The notes below the pieces were generated by a model. It did not search any database and was not told the origin of the DNA. It saw nothing but the letters and a program-made list of their open reading frames with translations. A program made the translations under genes and the position numbers. A stretch of 64,000 bases of DNA. It comes from Panax quinquefolius (taxonomy: Eukaryota > Streptophyta > Magnoliopsida > Apiales > Araliaceae). Below are positions 36,027-47,160 of the stretch, piece after piece (the first letter of the stretch is position 1; each line of letters opens with the position of its first letter). Where the stretch lies: NCBI GenBank assembly GCA_020205615.1, contig CM035166.1:93102706-93166705 (forward strand). The letters are read 5' to 3'.

Positions 36027-36040
36027 TTGGTATCAAAGCT
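36027..36040 (+). other. Primer binding site of Element 2
   Basis: TTGGTATCAAAGCT lies two bases after the LTR end and is identical to the site of Element 1. Confidence 0.88.
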
Positions 36041-36212
36041 TAGGAATATGATCCTGGCTAAGATGTGAGACTAGAACTAGGAAGGGAGAGACGAGAAATT
36101 CCTTCGCTACTATGACCTACCTAAGTTTATTTGGTATTTAATTGGTCAGTTAGAGTGTAGGGATAATATGTTTCATGTCAATTAACCCTTGTTTTGTGGC
36201 GATGATTTGAAA

Positions 36213-37300
36213 ATGGCATCCGAGAATGTTGAGAACATCAATGGAGCACATGAGACCGTTGAGTCTCCACAGATCAATAACCAGGACAATGTGCATCAGG
36301 AAGGCGACAATCCTCATGCAAACAACAACACTGACCAAATGATGAACGATGGAATGTTCCGAGGCTTCATGCAATTTATACAACATCGGCAGAAGCGACT
36401 CATCCAAAATGCGGTGGAAACATTGGCAACTCTCGGGACGGCCCCACCGCCAAATGCAGCCAAGGAGCTGGGACCACCGGAGTTTATTGGAGAGCCAAAA
36501 CCACTTAAGGCGGAAGCATGGATAAAGCAGATAACCAAGATATTTGATGTCTTGGGATGCTCCGAGGAACAAAAGGTTCCCTTCGCCACCTTTATGTTGC
36601 ATGAAGAGGCAGATTACTGGTGGGAATCTGTAAAACGTACCCAGCCTAACGCACTCAAGATGTCTTGGGAGAAGTTCCAAGAGCTGTTCAACGACAAGTA
36701 CTTTCCCAAAAGTATTCGTCACATGAAGGAGGTGGAGTTTATCAAGTTGGAACAAAACAATATGACCGTGTCGCAATACGAGGCTAAATTTGCGGAGTTA
36801 TCCCGTTTGCATCCCATTTGGTTGATAATGAGGAGCGAATGACCCGAATGTTTTTAAGAGGTTTGAAACCGGAGATACGACAATATCTTATTTCTCATAA
36901 ACTGTGTTTGTATTCAGATGTTGTAAATAGGGCTCAGTTGTTGGAACGCGATAACGAGTCAACGCAACCAAGAGAAAGCAAATTTAATGAATGAAAATAC
37001 CAGGTAGTACTTGATCATCAAAGCGATGACAACAAACGTGGAGGAATCAACATGATGGAAAAAATAAAATGATGGAAATCATAGCCAAGACAATAAAAAA
37101 ATGACATTTCAAGAAAAGAAGATTCAACAATGATGGAAAGACGTCAAAGACCAAAGACCCGTTGTTAAGGAAGGAGAACGACCACCTATCATATGCTTCA
37201 AATGCGGAGGGAGGGACACATCACCAAACTAGCGATGTCGTCCCAAAGAATGTTATAATTGTGGAAGAGAAGGTCACTTAGCTCGATTTTGTCATTCACC
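36213..37300 (+). pseudogene. gag: gag of Element 2, frameshifted
   Basis: I prefer the ATG at 36213 (MASENVEN) over an upstream in-frame ATG at 36189, because Element 5 starts gag at the equivalent place (63785). The capsid carries LGPPEFIGEPKP, AEAWIKQI, YWWESV and KYFPKSIR. A frameshift near 36815 diverts the frame to a stop at 36842, and the capsid C-terminus continues in another frame (MFLRGLKPEIRQYL). A degenerate stretch (37000-37180) follows. The first zinc knuckle (about 37195) is frameshifted; the second, CYNCGREGHLARFC at 37251-37291, keeps all four ligands. Gag would package the element RNA in the cytoplasm. Confidence 0.88.
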
Positions 37301-37322
37301 AAAGACAAATTCAAATGCTAGG

Positions 37323-37904
37323 ATGGAGGCACCAAAGGTCGTCCCGAGAAAAGTCAAAGCCGGTAGTGTAAGGAGAGGCGTTTGTTGTGACCTCCCGAAA
37401 GCAAGGAACCCGAACGAGGCTATCACGGGTAAGCTTATCATAAACTCTAGTGAAGTCTATACCTTATTTGATACCGGTTCTACCCATTCTTTTATTTCTC
37501 CTACTTGCGCTCAACGTTTAAATTTGACTCGGAGAAATTAGACTTTGACTTATCTGTTGAAACTCCATTAGGAGAAACCTTCATTACATCCACTGTTTAT
37601 AAGTCTTGTTTGATTCAAATCAAGAATCGCACGTTACTCCGTCGATCTTATCTCCTTAAAAATACTTGCATTTAACGTGATTCTAGGGATTGATTGGTTA
37701 ACTACTCATCATGCTAAAATTGATTGTTTTCGTAAGGTTGTTAGCTTTCATATTCCTAATAAACCTATTATACGAATTCAAGCGACCAAACCATTAAAAT
37801 CTATCACGGTCATCTCAAGCCATAAAGCTATTCGCTTTATTGAAAAATGGATGTCAAGCTTTCTTATCTCATGTCATGGATTTAAACAAAATACATCGAT
37901 TTGA
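37323..37904 (+). pseudogene. Protease of Element 2
   Basis: The active-site motif DTGS is at 37470-37481 (LFDTGSTHSFIS). The frame ends at 37541, and the C-terminal half continues in another frame from 37677 with MILGIDWLTTHH. About 135 bases between are out of frame. The catalytic Asp is present, but the domain is split. Confidence 0.82.
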
Positions 37905-38990
37905 AGGATATTTCTATTGTTAATAAATTTCCCGACGTAGTCCCCAAGAACTTCCCGGCCTACCCCGGAGCGTGAAGTTGAATTTTGTATCAACCTTGAA
38001 CCCTGTACAAAACCCATTTCCAAAGCCCCATATCGAATGGCTCCTATTGAACTTCGAGAGTTAAAACCCAATTGCAGAATTGTTAAACATTGGTTTCATT
38101 CGTCCCTAAGACATCTCCTTGGGTGCTCCCTGCTCTATTCGTGAAGAAGAAAGATGGGAGTATACGACTTTGTATTGATTATTGGGAGTTGAATCATGTC
38201 ACCATCAAAAATTGGTACCCATTGCCACGTATTGATAACCTATTTGATCGCCATAAGGAGCACAATTTTTTTAAAGATCGATCTTCGCTCGGATATCATC
38301 AATTTGAAGGTTAAAAGCGAGGATATTCCAAAGACCCTTTCGAACTTCGATGACGGGCATTATGAATTCTTAGTCATGTCTTTTGGATTGACTAATGCTC
38401 CTGCTGCCTTCATGGATATGATGAACCGAGTATTCAAGGAATATTTGGATCACTTTGTGGTCGTCTTTATTGATGACATCCTTATTTATTCCAAAAAGCG
38501 TGAAGATCGGAAGCAACAACACTTGGTCGATACTCCAAAAGCTTCGTGAATATAAGCTTTATGCCAAGTTAAAGAAATGCGAGTTCTGGCTTGAGGAAGT
38601 AGCATTCCTTGGGCACGTAGTATCAAGTCATGGAATATCCATTGACCCGGCAAAGATTGAAGCTATTCAAAGCTGGGAGCAACCCAAATCAGTGACCGAA
38701 GTACGTAGCTTTCTCGGTTTAGCTGGTTATTATCGGAGATTCGTGGAAGGATTTTCTCGAATCGCTACTCCATTAACTCAACTGACTCGAAAAGATACAA
38801 AGTTCGATTGGAGCGAGGAATGTGAGAAGAGTTTTCAAGAACTCAAAAGGAGACTCATTTCAGCACCTGTTCTGACAATACCATCTGGTTCGGAGGGATT
38901 TGTCATCTATAGTGATGCTTCGGACAAAGGGTTAGGATGTGTTCTCATGCAACATGGGAAAGTCATAGCCTATGCCTCAAGATAACTCAA
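37905..38990 (+). pseudogene. pol: Reverse transcriptase of Element 2
   Basis: RT blocks are spread over three frames. 38090-38314 carries [11 protein letters not shown] and CIDYWELN (the usual Arg of this block is Trp). 38196-38549 carries [18 protein letters not shown] and the catalytic [10 protein letters not shown] (Asp codons 38472-38477). 38455-38985 carries [23 protein letters not shown] and the start of RNase H ([15 protein letters not shown], first catalytic Asp at 38914). A TAA near 38983 ends that frame. Frameshifts lie near 38270 and 38520. Upstream, 37905-38090 holds the degenerate linker with APIELRE remnants. Confidence 0.87.
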
Positions 38991-39293
38991 AGAATATGAG
39001 AGGAATTATCCTACTCATGATCTAGAGTTAGCGCATTTGTTGTCTTCGCACTTAAAATTTGGAGGCATTTCTTGTATGGAGAGAAAGTGGAGATCTTTAC
39101 GGATCATAAAAGCCTCAAATATTTCTTCACTCAAAAGGAACTCAACATGCGACAATGACGTTGGCTTGAACTATTGAAAGATTATGATCATACCATCCAA
39201 TACCATCCTGAAAAAGCGAATGTGGTAGCTAACGCATTGAGTAGAAGATCATATGCGGGTACGAGTGCAATATTCACAACATAAAAGCCCATT
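38986..39293 (+). pseudogene. RNase H remainder of Element 2
   Basis: After the TAA the domain continues with NYPTHDLEL, a frameshift near 39030, [16 protein letters not shown] (the Asp is kept here, unlike Element 1), a TGA near 39155 and [13 protein letters not shown]. The spacer to integrase follows. Confidence 0.75.
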
Positions 39294-40876
39294 TTGTGTG
39301 ACTTGCAAAGGATGGAGATAGAGTTAAAAACTCCAGGGACCCATGTGATGATGGCGAATATACGAGTAGAACCGACTTTAATTGATAAAGTTAAAGTTGC
39401 TCAAGTTACAGATCCGGAGCTGATGCGTATGAGGAAGAAAGTGCAAGAAGGTCCTATGCCGGAAGCAAGAATTGATGAAAAAGGAATACTTCGAGTCAAC
39501 TCTAGACTTTGTGTTCCTAATGACCCTGATTTAAAGTATAAAATCATGATGGAGGCGCACAACACACCATTTGCAATCCATCCTGGGAGTACCAAAATAT
39601 ATCGTGATCTTCGTCATATATTTTGGTGGAGCAATATGAAGAGAAAGATAGCGCTATTTATCTCAAGGTGTCTAATTTGTCAACGAGTTAAAGCGGAGCA
39701 TCAAGTACCAAAAGGTCCATTGCAACCACTTGAAATTCCAAAATGGAAGTGGGAGCACATTACCATGGATTTTGTTACCGGTCTTCCCAAAGTTTCTCAA
39801 GGCATAGATGCGATTTGGGTCATTGTTGATAGATTGACCAAGTCTGCTCATTTCTTACCGATACAAGAAACTTATACACTTGAACGTCTTGCTCGGTATG
39901 TACATAAACGAGGTTGTAAGATTCCATGGTATGGCGGATCCATAGTTTCGATCGAGACCCAAGATTCACTTCAAGATTTTGGGTTAGTTTGCAAAAAGCT
40001 ATGGGCACGGATTTACGATTTAGCTCGGCATATCATCCTCAGACGGACGGGCAGTCGGAGAGGACGATTCAAACTCTTAAAGATCTATTAAGACTCTGTG
40101 TCCTTGACTTCAAGGGAAGTTGGGACAAGTTCTTACCATTGGTGGAGTTTTCCTACAACAATAGTTATCAAGCAAGTATTGGCATGGCTCCATTCGAGGT
40201 GTTGTATGGAAGAAAGTGTCGTTCTCCAGTATGCTGGGATGAGGTGGGTGAAGCAACGTTGTTGGGACCAGAGTTGGTACGTATGACTACGGAAAAGATT
40301 CAAATGATCCAACAACGTATAAAAACCTCACAAGATCGACAAAAAAGTTATGTTAATCTTCATCGAAAGGATGTAGAATTCGATATTGGAGATCATGTGT
40401 TGTTACGTGTTGCTCCATGGAAAGGAGTTACAAGATTTGGAAAGAGAGGAAAGCTCAATCCTCGATTCATCGGCCCATTTTTAATCCTCGATCGAGTAGG
40501 AACTGTGGCCTATAGACTCGCTTTACCGCCAAGTATGTCTCGTGTTCATAACGTTTTTCACATATCCATGTTACGTAAATATGTGAAAGACCCGAACCAC
40601 ATTATTGAGTTAGAACCGGACGAAATAGCGAAAGATTTGACGTATGAAGAGGTTCTTGTTCAAATCTTGGATAAGAAGGAACATATTCTATGCTCCAAGG
40701 TTATACCTCAAGTCAAAGTTTTGTGGAGAAACCACGATGTTGAGGAAATGACCTGGGAGTTAGAATCTGAAATGAAATCAAAGTATCTTCACCTCTTCGA
40801 CATACCAGTATATCGCACCCTAATTTCGAGGACGAAATTTAAGAAGAAGGGAGGTTGTAAGACCCCAACTTTTTGA
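39294..40876 (+). pseudogene. Integrase with C-terminal chromodomain of Element 2
   Basis: The first frame (39294-40091) has the HHCC zinc-binding region (IHPGSTKIYRDL, CLICQRVKAEH) and the first catalytic Asp (HITMDFVTGLP). A frameshift near 39900 moves to the second frame (39926-40876, 316 aa) with [23 protein letters not shown], the GPY-type region ([27 protein letters not shown]) and a chromodomain at about 40658-40798 ([18 protein letters not shown]). The chromodomain defines it as a chromovirus, where it guides insertion toward marked chromatin. The frame stops at 40876, 21 bases inside the LTR. Only one frameshift separates it from an open integrase. Confidence 0.9.
40841..40855 (+). 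other. Polypurine tract of Element 2
   Basis: AAGAAGAAGGGAGGT ends directly at the 3' LTR start TGTAAGACC (40856). It lies inside the open frame of the integrase tail. Confidence 0.85.
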
Positions 40877-42212
40877 ATAAAGATTAAATTTTCTCAAATA
40901 TATTTTTGAATATTATGGTGTGGATTTGATATAATGTTATAGTTGTGGGTAATATTTACAAATTTTGCAAAAGTATGCAAGTTGTTATATAATATTTGAT
41001 TGGTCTGAGAATATTCGTTTTAACAAGGAATATTCATATAACGGCACAATCATTGGTGGACCCCCCACAACGAAATTATTATCGGATTAAAAAAACGACA
41101 AAAATACTTTATGAAAATAACGGTGGAAGTTTTACCGTTAACTGTTGAACTACCCGGTAGTAAAAATACGATGTCTGGCGTGGTTGCATAGTGGCACACA
41201 CATTATTGATTATTGATGCTTACGTGAGAAGTCACTTTCAGCTTATACTCAATTATTGCTACACGAGAATTGCTTGCATCATATCTCTCGTATTATTGAT
41301 TCAATTATTATCGTAGTATCATCTCGCATAATATGTTATTTTATTAAATCAATAATTGAGACGACAAAGTAATTCATATTATTAAATTGCAATATTTACA
41401 ATGTCTAGAAGTTCTCATCAAGGAGAGGTTTGGTCACCTAATTCATGCGCCAATAGGGAGAAATCCTTATTGAAAGCCCTCTTTCTGGAACGACACGGCC
41501 GATAAATATTGTGAGTTATAATATTAATAATGAATGTTATTAAGATTGAAGTTGTGTTCGAGTTGAATTTGGAGACGCGACGTGATATTTGAGTCCGAAA
41601 CGATGAAATTAGTAAAATAGTCTATAAACACAAAATTTTCCTAATTCACTATTTGGTCAAAAAAATCAACAGTTGACATTTTCTGAAAAAGTCAAACTTC
41701 AAATTTCAAAATTTATATTTTTGATAAAAATGGTTTCATTGTGTTGGAATTATTTGTGTTGGTGAAAATCGATAATTATTTCGATAATAATTAATGTCTA
41801 GAGATTATATTGACCAATCGGGTATTTAACCGGATAAATGAGCAATTGATTGCTATTATTTCACATGATTATAACTATTTGTTCACATGTGTATACTATT
41901 GTTTCACATTCTTGTTACTATTAGGGGAATTGGTGCAAGATTGATAATACTTGCATGACTAAGTTAAAAATGGAGGTATAGATGGAGGTACTATACCGTA
42001 ATTCAGATTTTCACATGTCTGAACTATTGATTCACATAATTTACTATTGAATCACATTATTTACTATTAGGGGATGTGGTGCAAGTTTGATAATACTTCC
42101 ATGACTAAATTAAAATAAAGGAAAAGTTGGAGGTATTGTCTCAGTAATTTTTCGAGCCCCAAAACGCGTGCGATTATCGAAACTATATTTTTCTATAAAT
42201 AGAAGCTCATTC
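40856..42212 (+). mobile_element. 3' LTR of Element 2, first part
   Basis: This part closely matches 33185-34538. A TATA box lies at 42194-42202. Element 4 interrupts it at 42213, and the last five bases, CATTC (42208-42212), are the left TSD. Confidence 0.93.
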
Positions 42213-44053
42213 TCGAAAGTAGTATGCACACAAGCCAATCATGTTTGATGATAAAGCATATACTTTGTAACAATCTTATTCATTTATTAATAAAAGTATT
42301 AATTTATTAAAGGCTTTTAATTATCTACATGATCTTTGTTTTATAATATGTGATAAACCCATAGTTTTAAGCAATGCTTTTAGAATAATGATGACGATCA
42401 TTCTAATGAGATCTAAATTCTTAGAAAGCTTAAAACTAAAATAGTTCCCAATCATTGGATTACTAAATTGGGGATTAATGAATCCGGATAGATTGGTACA
42501 TACGTTGCTTGCTTTCATTGGATGAGGATGATTGATCTCATGATCATTTGTGTGGAGACACTAAAGCAATTATGTAGGTGCTTATTAGATAATAAGTTCA
42601 TTTGAACGCATTGGCTCGCTAAGGAATACCTAATGGAGTTTTACTTGCCTTCCAATAGGAATTCTCAGTAGTGATAGTAAGACAAGTGATCCTTGGACTT
42701 GAGATCATCATAGTATCTTGTGTATGATGAGTTATACTTTGACTTATTCCTTAAGACCCTTAGGGTATATCAAAGGGTATGCTTGGGTATAATAAGTTGT
42801 ACATGGAGATAATGTATGATCAATAAAGAATCTACCACTTATTAAAAGAAGAAAATGTCCTATGTGATTCGATAAATGACAACCCTAGTCCTTGGCTTAA
42901 AGCGTAATGAAATTAGAAAGGAGTTTCTAATTTGCATTATTTGAGTTGTGCATTTAAGGATCAAAATACATATAATTAAATAAAATAAGACTTGACAAAG
43001 AATTCCATGTCTTATATTTAATTGGGACATTGTATGGTGGAAGGATTGAATTGTCTGGTAACTATTTACTCAAAGGTTCTTTTATGATTAATGTTGAAAT
43101 CTATATTATCTCGGAAAGTCGCTGATCGCTAGGGAGGCTTATCCTATTGTAGAATAAATATTATTTATTTAAATAAATTAATTGTTTAATTTATTTATTT
43201 AAATAAGATTAGAATTGTTCTAATTGATTTATTCACAACCTTTAATATGGAGAACCTAAAGGGTCACACCATAAAAGGAAGAATAATTATTTAAGAAGTT
43301 AATGGCATAATCGTAATAATATGTTAAGTATATTTAATTTAATCTATGGTGATAGAATAAATTAAATAGCTTAATATTTATTATTTAATATTTTAGAAAT
43401 ATTAAATATAAATTAATAAGAGGAGTCTTATTAATATTATTACAATTATTATTATTTTAATTTCTAAAAGAGTTTAGGAATTAATTTAATATAAGTACTC
43501 ATTTATTCCTAATAGGATTAGGAGGAAAATTAATTAAAGGAGTTTAATTAATTATCCTAATAAGATTAGGGAGCCCATTTAATTAAAAGAGTTTAATTAA
43601 ATAATACCTTATTTTAATAGGGTTACTTGATATCTTTATAAGAGGAGTCTTATATCAAAAATCACGAATCGTTATTCCAATTGTTGGAAGTACGTTCTTT
43701 TCTATAGAGATAGAAAAACTAGGGTTTAGCCAACCACCCATCTTCTTAAATCCTTCTTCTTCCTTGGTGGATCACCTCTAGAGGCCAAACACTTGGGTGG
43801 CTAACGTTGATCAAAGGAAGGAACCAAACCCGGTGGATTCAAGTTGAACGCGAAAAGGATTGGAGGTGAACTTGTACCTGCGGAAGCTCGGATCTTCAAG
43901 GGTATGTTTCTTATTCATCTTTTTCGTTTAATTAATAATTGTGCATAAAGGGTGATCCGGGGATATGGTTTGTAAAATTTTAAACTCTGATTTTTATACG
44001 TTTTCGCTATTTTATGCAATTTGATTGCGTTCTTGAATAATACAAACCTTACA
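42213..44053 (+). mobile_element. 5' LTR of Element 4 (copia)
   Basis: The LTR is 1841 bp and the 3' copy (49471-51312) is 1842 bp. They differ by scattered small changes only, which implies a recent insertion. It starts with a GAAAGTAGTATGCAC block and ends CCTTACA before a primer site. The left TSD CATTC is at 42208-42212 and the right one at 51313-51317. It has a very AT-rich middle with AAAGGAGTTTAATTAAT words. Confidence 0.94.
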
Positions 44054-44054
44054 G

Positions 44055-44067
44055 TGGCATCAAAGCC
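44055..44067 (+). other. Primer binding site of Element 4
   Basis: TGGCATCAAAGCC starts one base after the LTR end and is a variant of the initiator-tRNA-Met site. Confidence 0.75.
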
Positions 44068-46360
44068 AAACCTTTATGCGAATTATTAATTATTTTAATT
44101 TGATATGTATATTGATATGTGTTTAGAATAATTTAATTGGGCATAATTTTATTGTATAAAATTTATAATAAAAAAAAAATTTGTGAAACCGTTTTTGAAA
44201 AACATTTTTTTATTTGGATGAATCATGTGGCTATTGTGCGATGGCAAAAGAAAACATCATGTGCGCATGTGTTCAGTATATGTACTACCCTAGCAGAACT
44301 CAAGTATGAAGTAAGTAGCGCAGTAGCACATTAAGTTCCAATTTAGTTCATAATATGGATTTTTTGAATTCATGTACTTGCGGACATCAAGCATGTTAAT
44401 GTGATTCTCATTATTTTTTTTATTATTTTTTTTTTTTGTTTCGCAGATTCATATAATAATGCATTATATGCATACAGATTCAAAGATTCACGTTAGTTAT
44501 ATTAACGTGATTATTATAATATATATATATATATATATATTCTTAATAATTTTATTATTAAAATAAAAATTTTATTTTAATATTAAAATAAAAAGTTTAT
44601 TTTATATTAAAATATAAAGTTTATTTTAATTTTAAAATTAAATTTCATGCTAACTAATTAGAGTTAGAATTGGATTCTATGATAACTAATTGGAGTTAAA
44701 ATTGGATTATATGTTTCCTTAAATAAAGGAGTTTATTTAGATATGAAATAAGATTTCATATTATTTAAAATAAAAGAGTTTATTTGTGAATAGGAAAGAA
44801 AATCCGTGTTTCCTTAAATAAAGGAGTTTATTTAAATATGAAATAAGATTTCATATTATTCAAAATAAAGGAGTTTATTTGTGAATAGGAAAGAAAATCG
44901 GTGTTTCCTTAAATAAAGGAGTTTATTTTTTTATATGGAATTGGATTCCATAATTAATTAAAATAAAGGAGTTTATTTTGATTAAAAGTTTTGATTAAAA
45001 TAAAATAGTTTATTTTATTCAAAATTGGATAAATTAAAATAAAATAGTTTTATTTTAATTTAAATTTGGATTAAAATAAAGGAGTTTATTTTAATTCAAA
45101 ATTAGATTTTATACTAACTAAATTTACCCATTAAATGATATCAATATATATATTGAATGTTTATTATTCATCGATGAATGTTAGGTATTGATGCATATGG
45201 TGATATGTATGATAATAAATGAGATTGATTATAGACAATTGACCAATGTGATTGGATTTTATTTTAGTTGGATGCATGAATGTATGGGTTTTATTAAATG
45301 GGATCTGCGTACCTCGACTTCTCTAATTTTTCTTAATGTAAATTTTATCTCTCTCCTATGTACTTCCCCTTGACTACTGATCAAGGTTTCTATTTATTTT
45401 AATTAGTTTTGTAATAGGAATAGTTAGAATTAATTTTTGAAAAATTAGAGATCAAGGAGCAAGGAGCGTGAAGACCGCTTTGTAATGGAGCCCGTTTAAA
45501 TGTAATAGTTATATTTAAATATTAATTCTTGCACCCCTAGGATTTGACCTTTTGGTTCACTTGGTGGCTCTAGTAACCAAACTAGAATAAAAGTCCATAA
45601 TCAATCCGGTAGAATAAAGTATTCTATATATGCATGCTTATACTATATATATTATATATTATGCAAACATGCTTAGCATGTTCATTAATATAACGCGTTT
45701 TTATATATATATATGCATGCATGCGCTAAACAAGATGAGACAAATTAATAACAAACCCCTCAATTTATATATTAAGTCCTAAGCGTTCAAAGATATTTGG
45801 AATATCGAGCGTCGCCTTTCTAGCATGATAAAATTAATAGAGTATTAAATATTTAATATGAGTTTGTTGTGTCACCACAAGGCAAGTATTAAGTATTTAA
45901 GATGTTAATTTATCACATTTGATGCTTATAAAGAAAATTGAACAATATTGTTTTGTTGTGTCACCACAAGGATGATATTTTTCTTTTGAATATATGGAGT
46001 GCTAGGTCGGACTTAACTTGGATAATTTTGATTCGGATGTGCCACCACTTGATCAAAATAATCTAAGAGGCAAAAGAAAAGGAGTTGCGTAGTTGATGTA
46101 ATTGACAAAAGTTGTCTACCTATTTATTTATATATAGTTTGTTGTGTCACCACAAGGCTATATACATTTGAAATGGGATCCTTATTCTCACTAGCAAATC
46201 TTTAATTAGATTTTGCTTAAACTATATAAGTGAGGTAATATAGTTTGAAGAAAATAGTGGGAGATACCAATTTAAAACAAGACCTAATTTATTTTGGTAA
46301 TTAATAAAAGAATGTATGTTAAAATGTTGTTAATTACAAATTCATTTACGAAATTTTACA
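44068..46360 (+). mobile_element. Long AT-rich leader of Element 4
   Basis: This 2.3-kb stretch has no convincing gene. It contains a 95-bp tandem duplication (44712 and 44807, partial third unit at 44902) built around AAATAAAGGAGTTTATTT, which recurs until about 45090. Three copies of GTTGTGTCACCACAAGG lie at 45866, 45955 and 46141, and there are TA-runs at 44518-44542 and 45703-45712. Such a leader is unusually long for a copia element. Confidence 0.7.
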
Positions 46361-47160
46361 ATGTCTAAAATTACTATCACCTGCGAAGCATATTAGATGC
46401 TAAATTAACTTGAGCATCAATTAAACGGATTGGTTAAGGAATTTGAGAATAGTTCTCATAGTGAAAAAGCTATCTTATGTCCTTAATCGCCTATCCTCGC
46501 AATGGTTGCGCATAATGCCTCGAGGAAGAGATTGCTACTTTTAGAAAGTGGCAAGATGATGCACATTGGCTCGATGCATCATGCTTTCGCGCATCCATGA
46601 AAGTAACGAGCTTCACGTCGGCGATGAAACTATGGATGCTCCTACTATATTCCCGCATATCAAGTAGTTGATGGTGAGGAAAGTGGGGCGATAGATATCG
46701 AGATATCTAAGGAGCTCTTCCGATCTAGAATGGCCAATAGCACTATAGTACAGACAAAAAGTTCTTAACATAATCAATTTGATTGATCAATTAGGACAAC
46801 GGGTTTTGTCATGGATGGAGAGTTGAGCCAAGATTTGATCTTGCACTCACTCCCAGACTCCTTTTACAATTGTTGTGAATTTTTCATATGAACAAGCTAG
46901 ATATCAGCCTCGCTGATTTGCTTAACATATTGAAAAATGTTGAGAGTCACTTTCCAACCAAGTAAGATCAAGTCTTACTGGTAGGGGCCAAAGGATCTTC
47001 TGAAAAGAAGAACGATTCAAAGAAGGTAAATAGAAAGGCATAAACAAAGGATAATAAAAACAAAACTGATACGGATAGCAAAGGAGTTTGCTTCCACTAC
47101 TATAAGCCTGGACACTGGAAAGAAACTGCAAGAAGCATCTTGTAGAGGCTAACCAAAGAA
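46361..47160 (+). pseudogene. gag: Copia gag remnant of Element 4
   Basis: It starts at the ATG at 46361 and is soon interrupted by stops and frameshifts. Recognisable blocks are INLIDQLG followed by FVMDGELSQDLILHSLP (about 46780-46870), MNKLDISLADLLN (about 46885-46930), and a Lys/Asp-rich linker leading to a zinc knuckle at about 47090 in which the second Cys is Tyr and the last is lost. It belongs to the UBN2-type gag of plant copia elements. Not functional. Confidence 0.75.

Noticed and set aside
36150..36776. 208-codon minus-strand open frame
   Set aside because: Antisense shadow of gag in Element 2.
45866..46157. Spaced identical repeats as a CRISPR-like array
   Set aside because: Only three copies with unequal spacing (72 and 169 bases) inside a plant retrotransposon leader.
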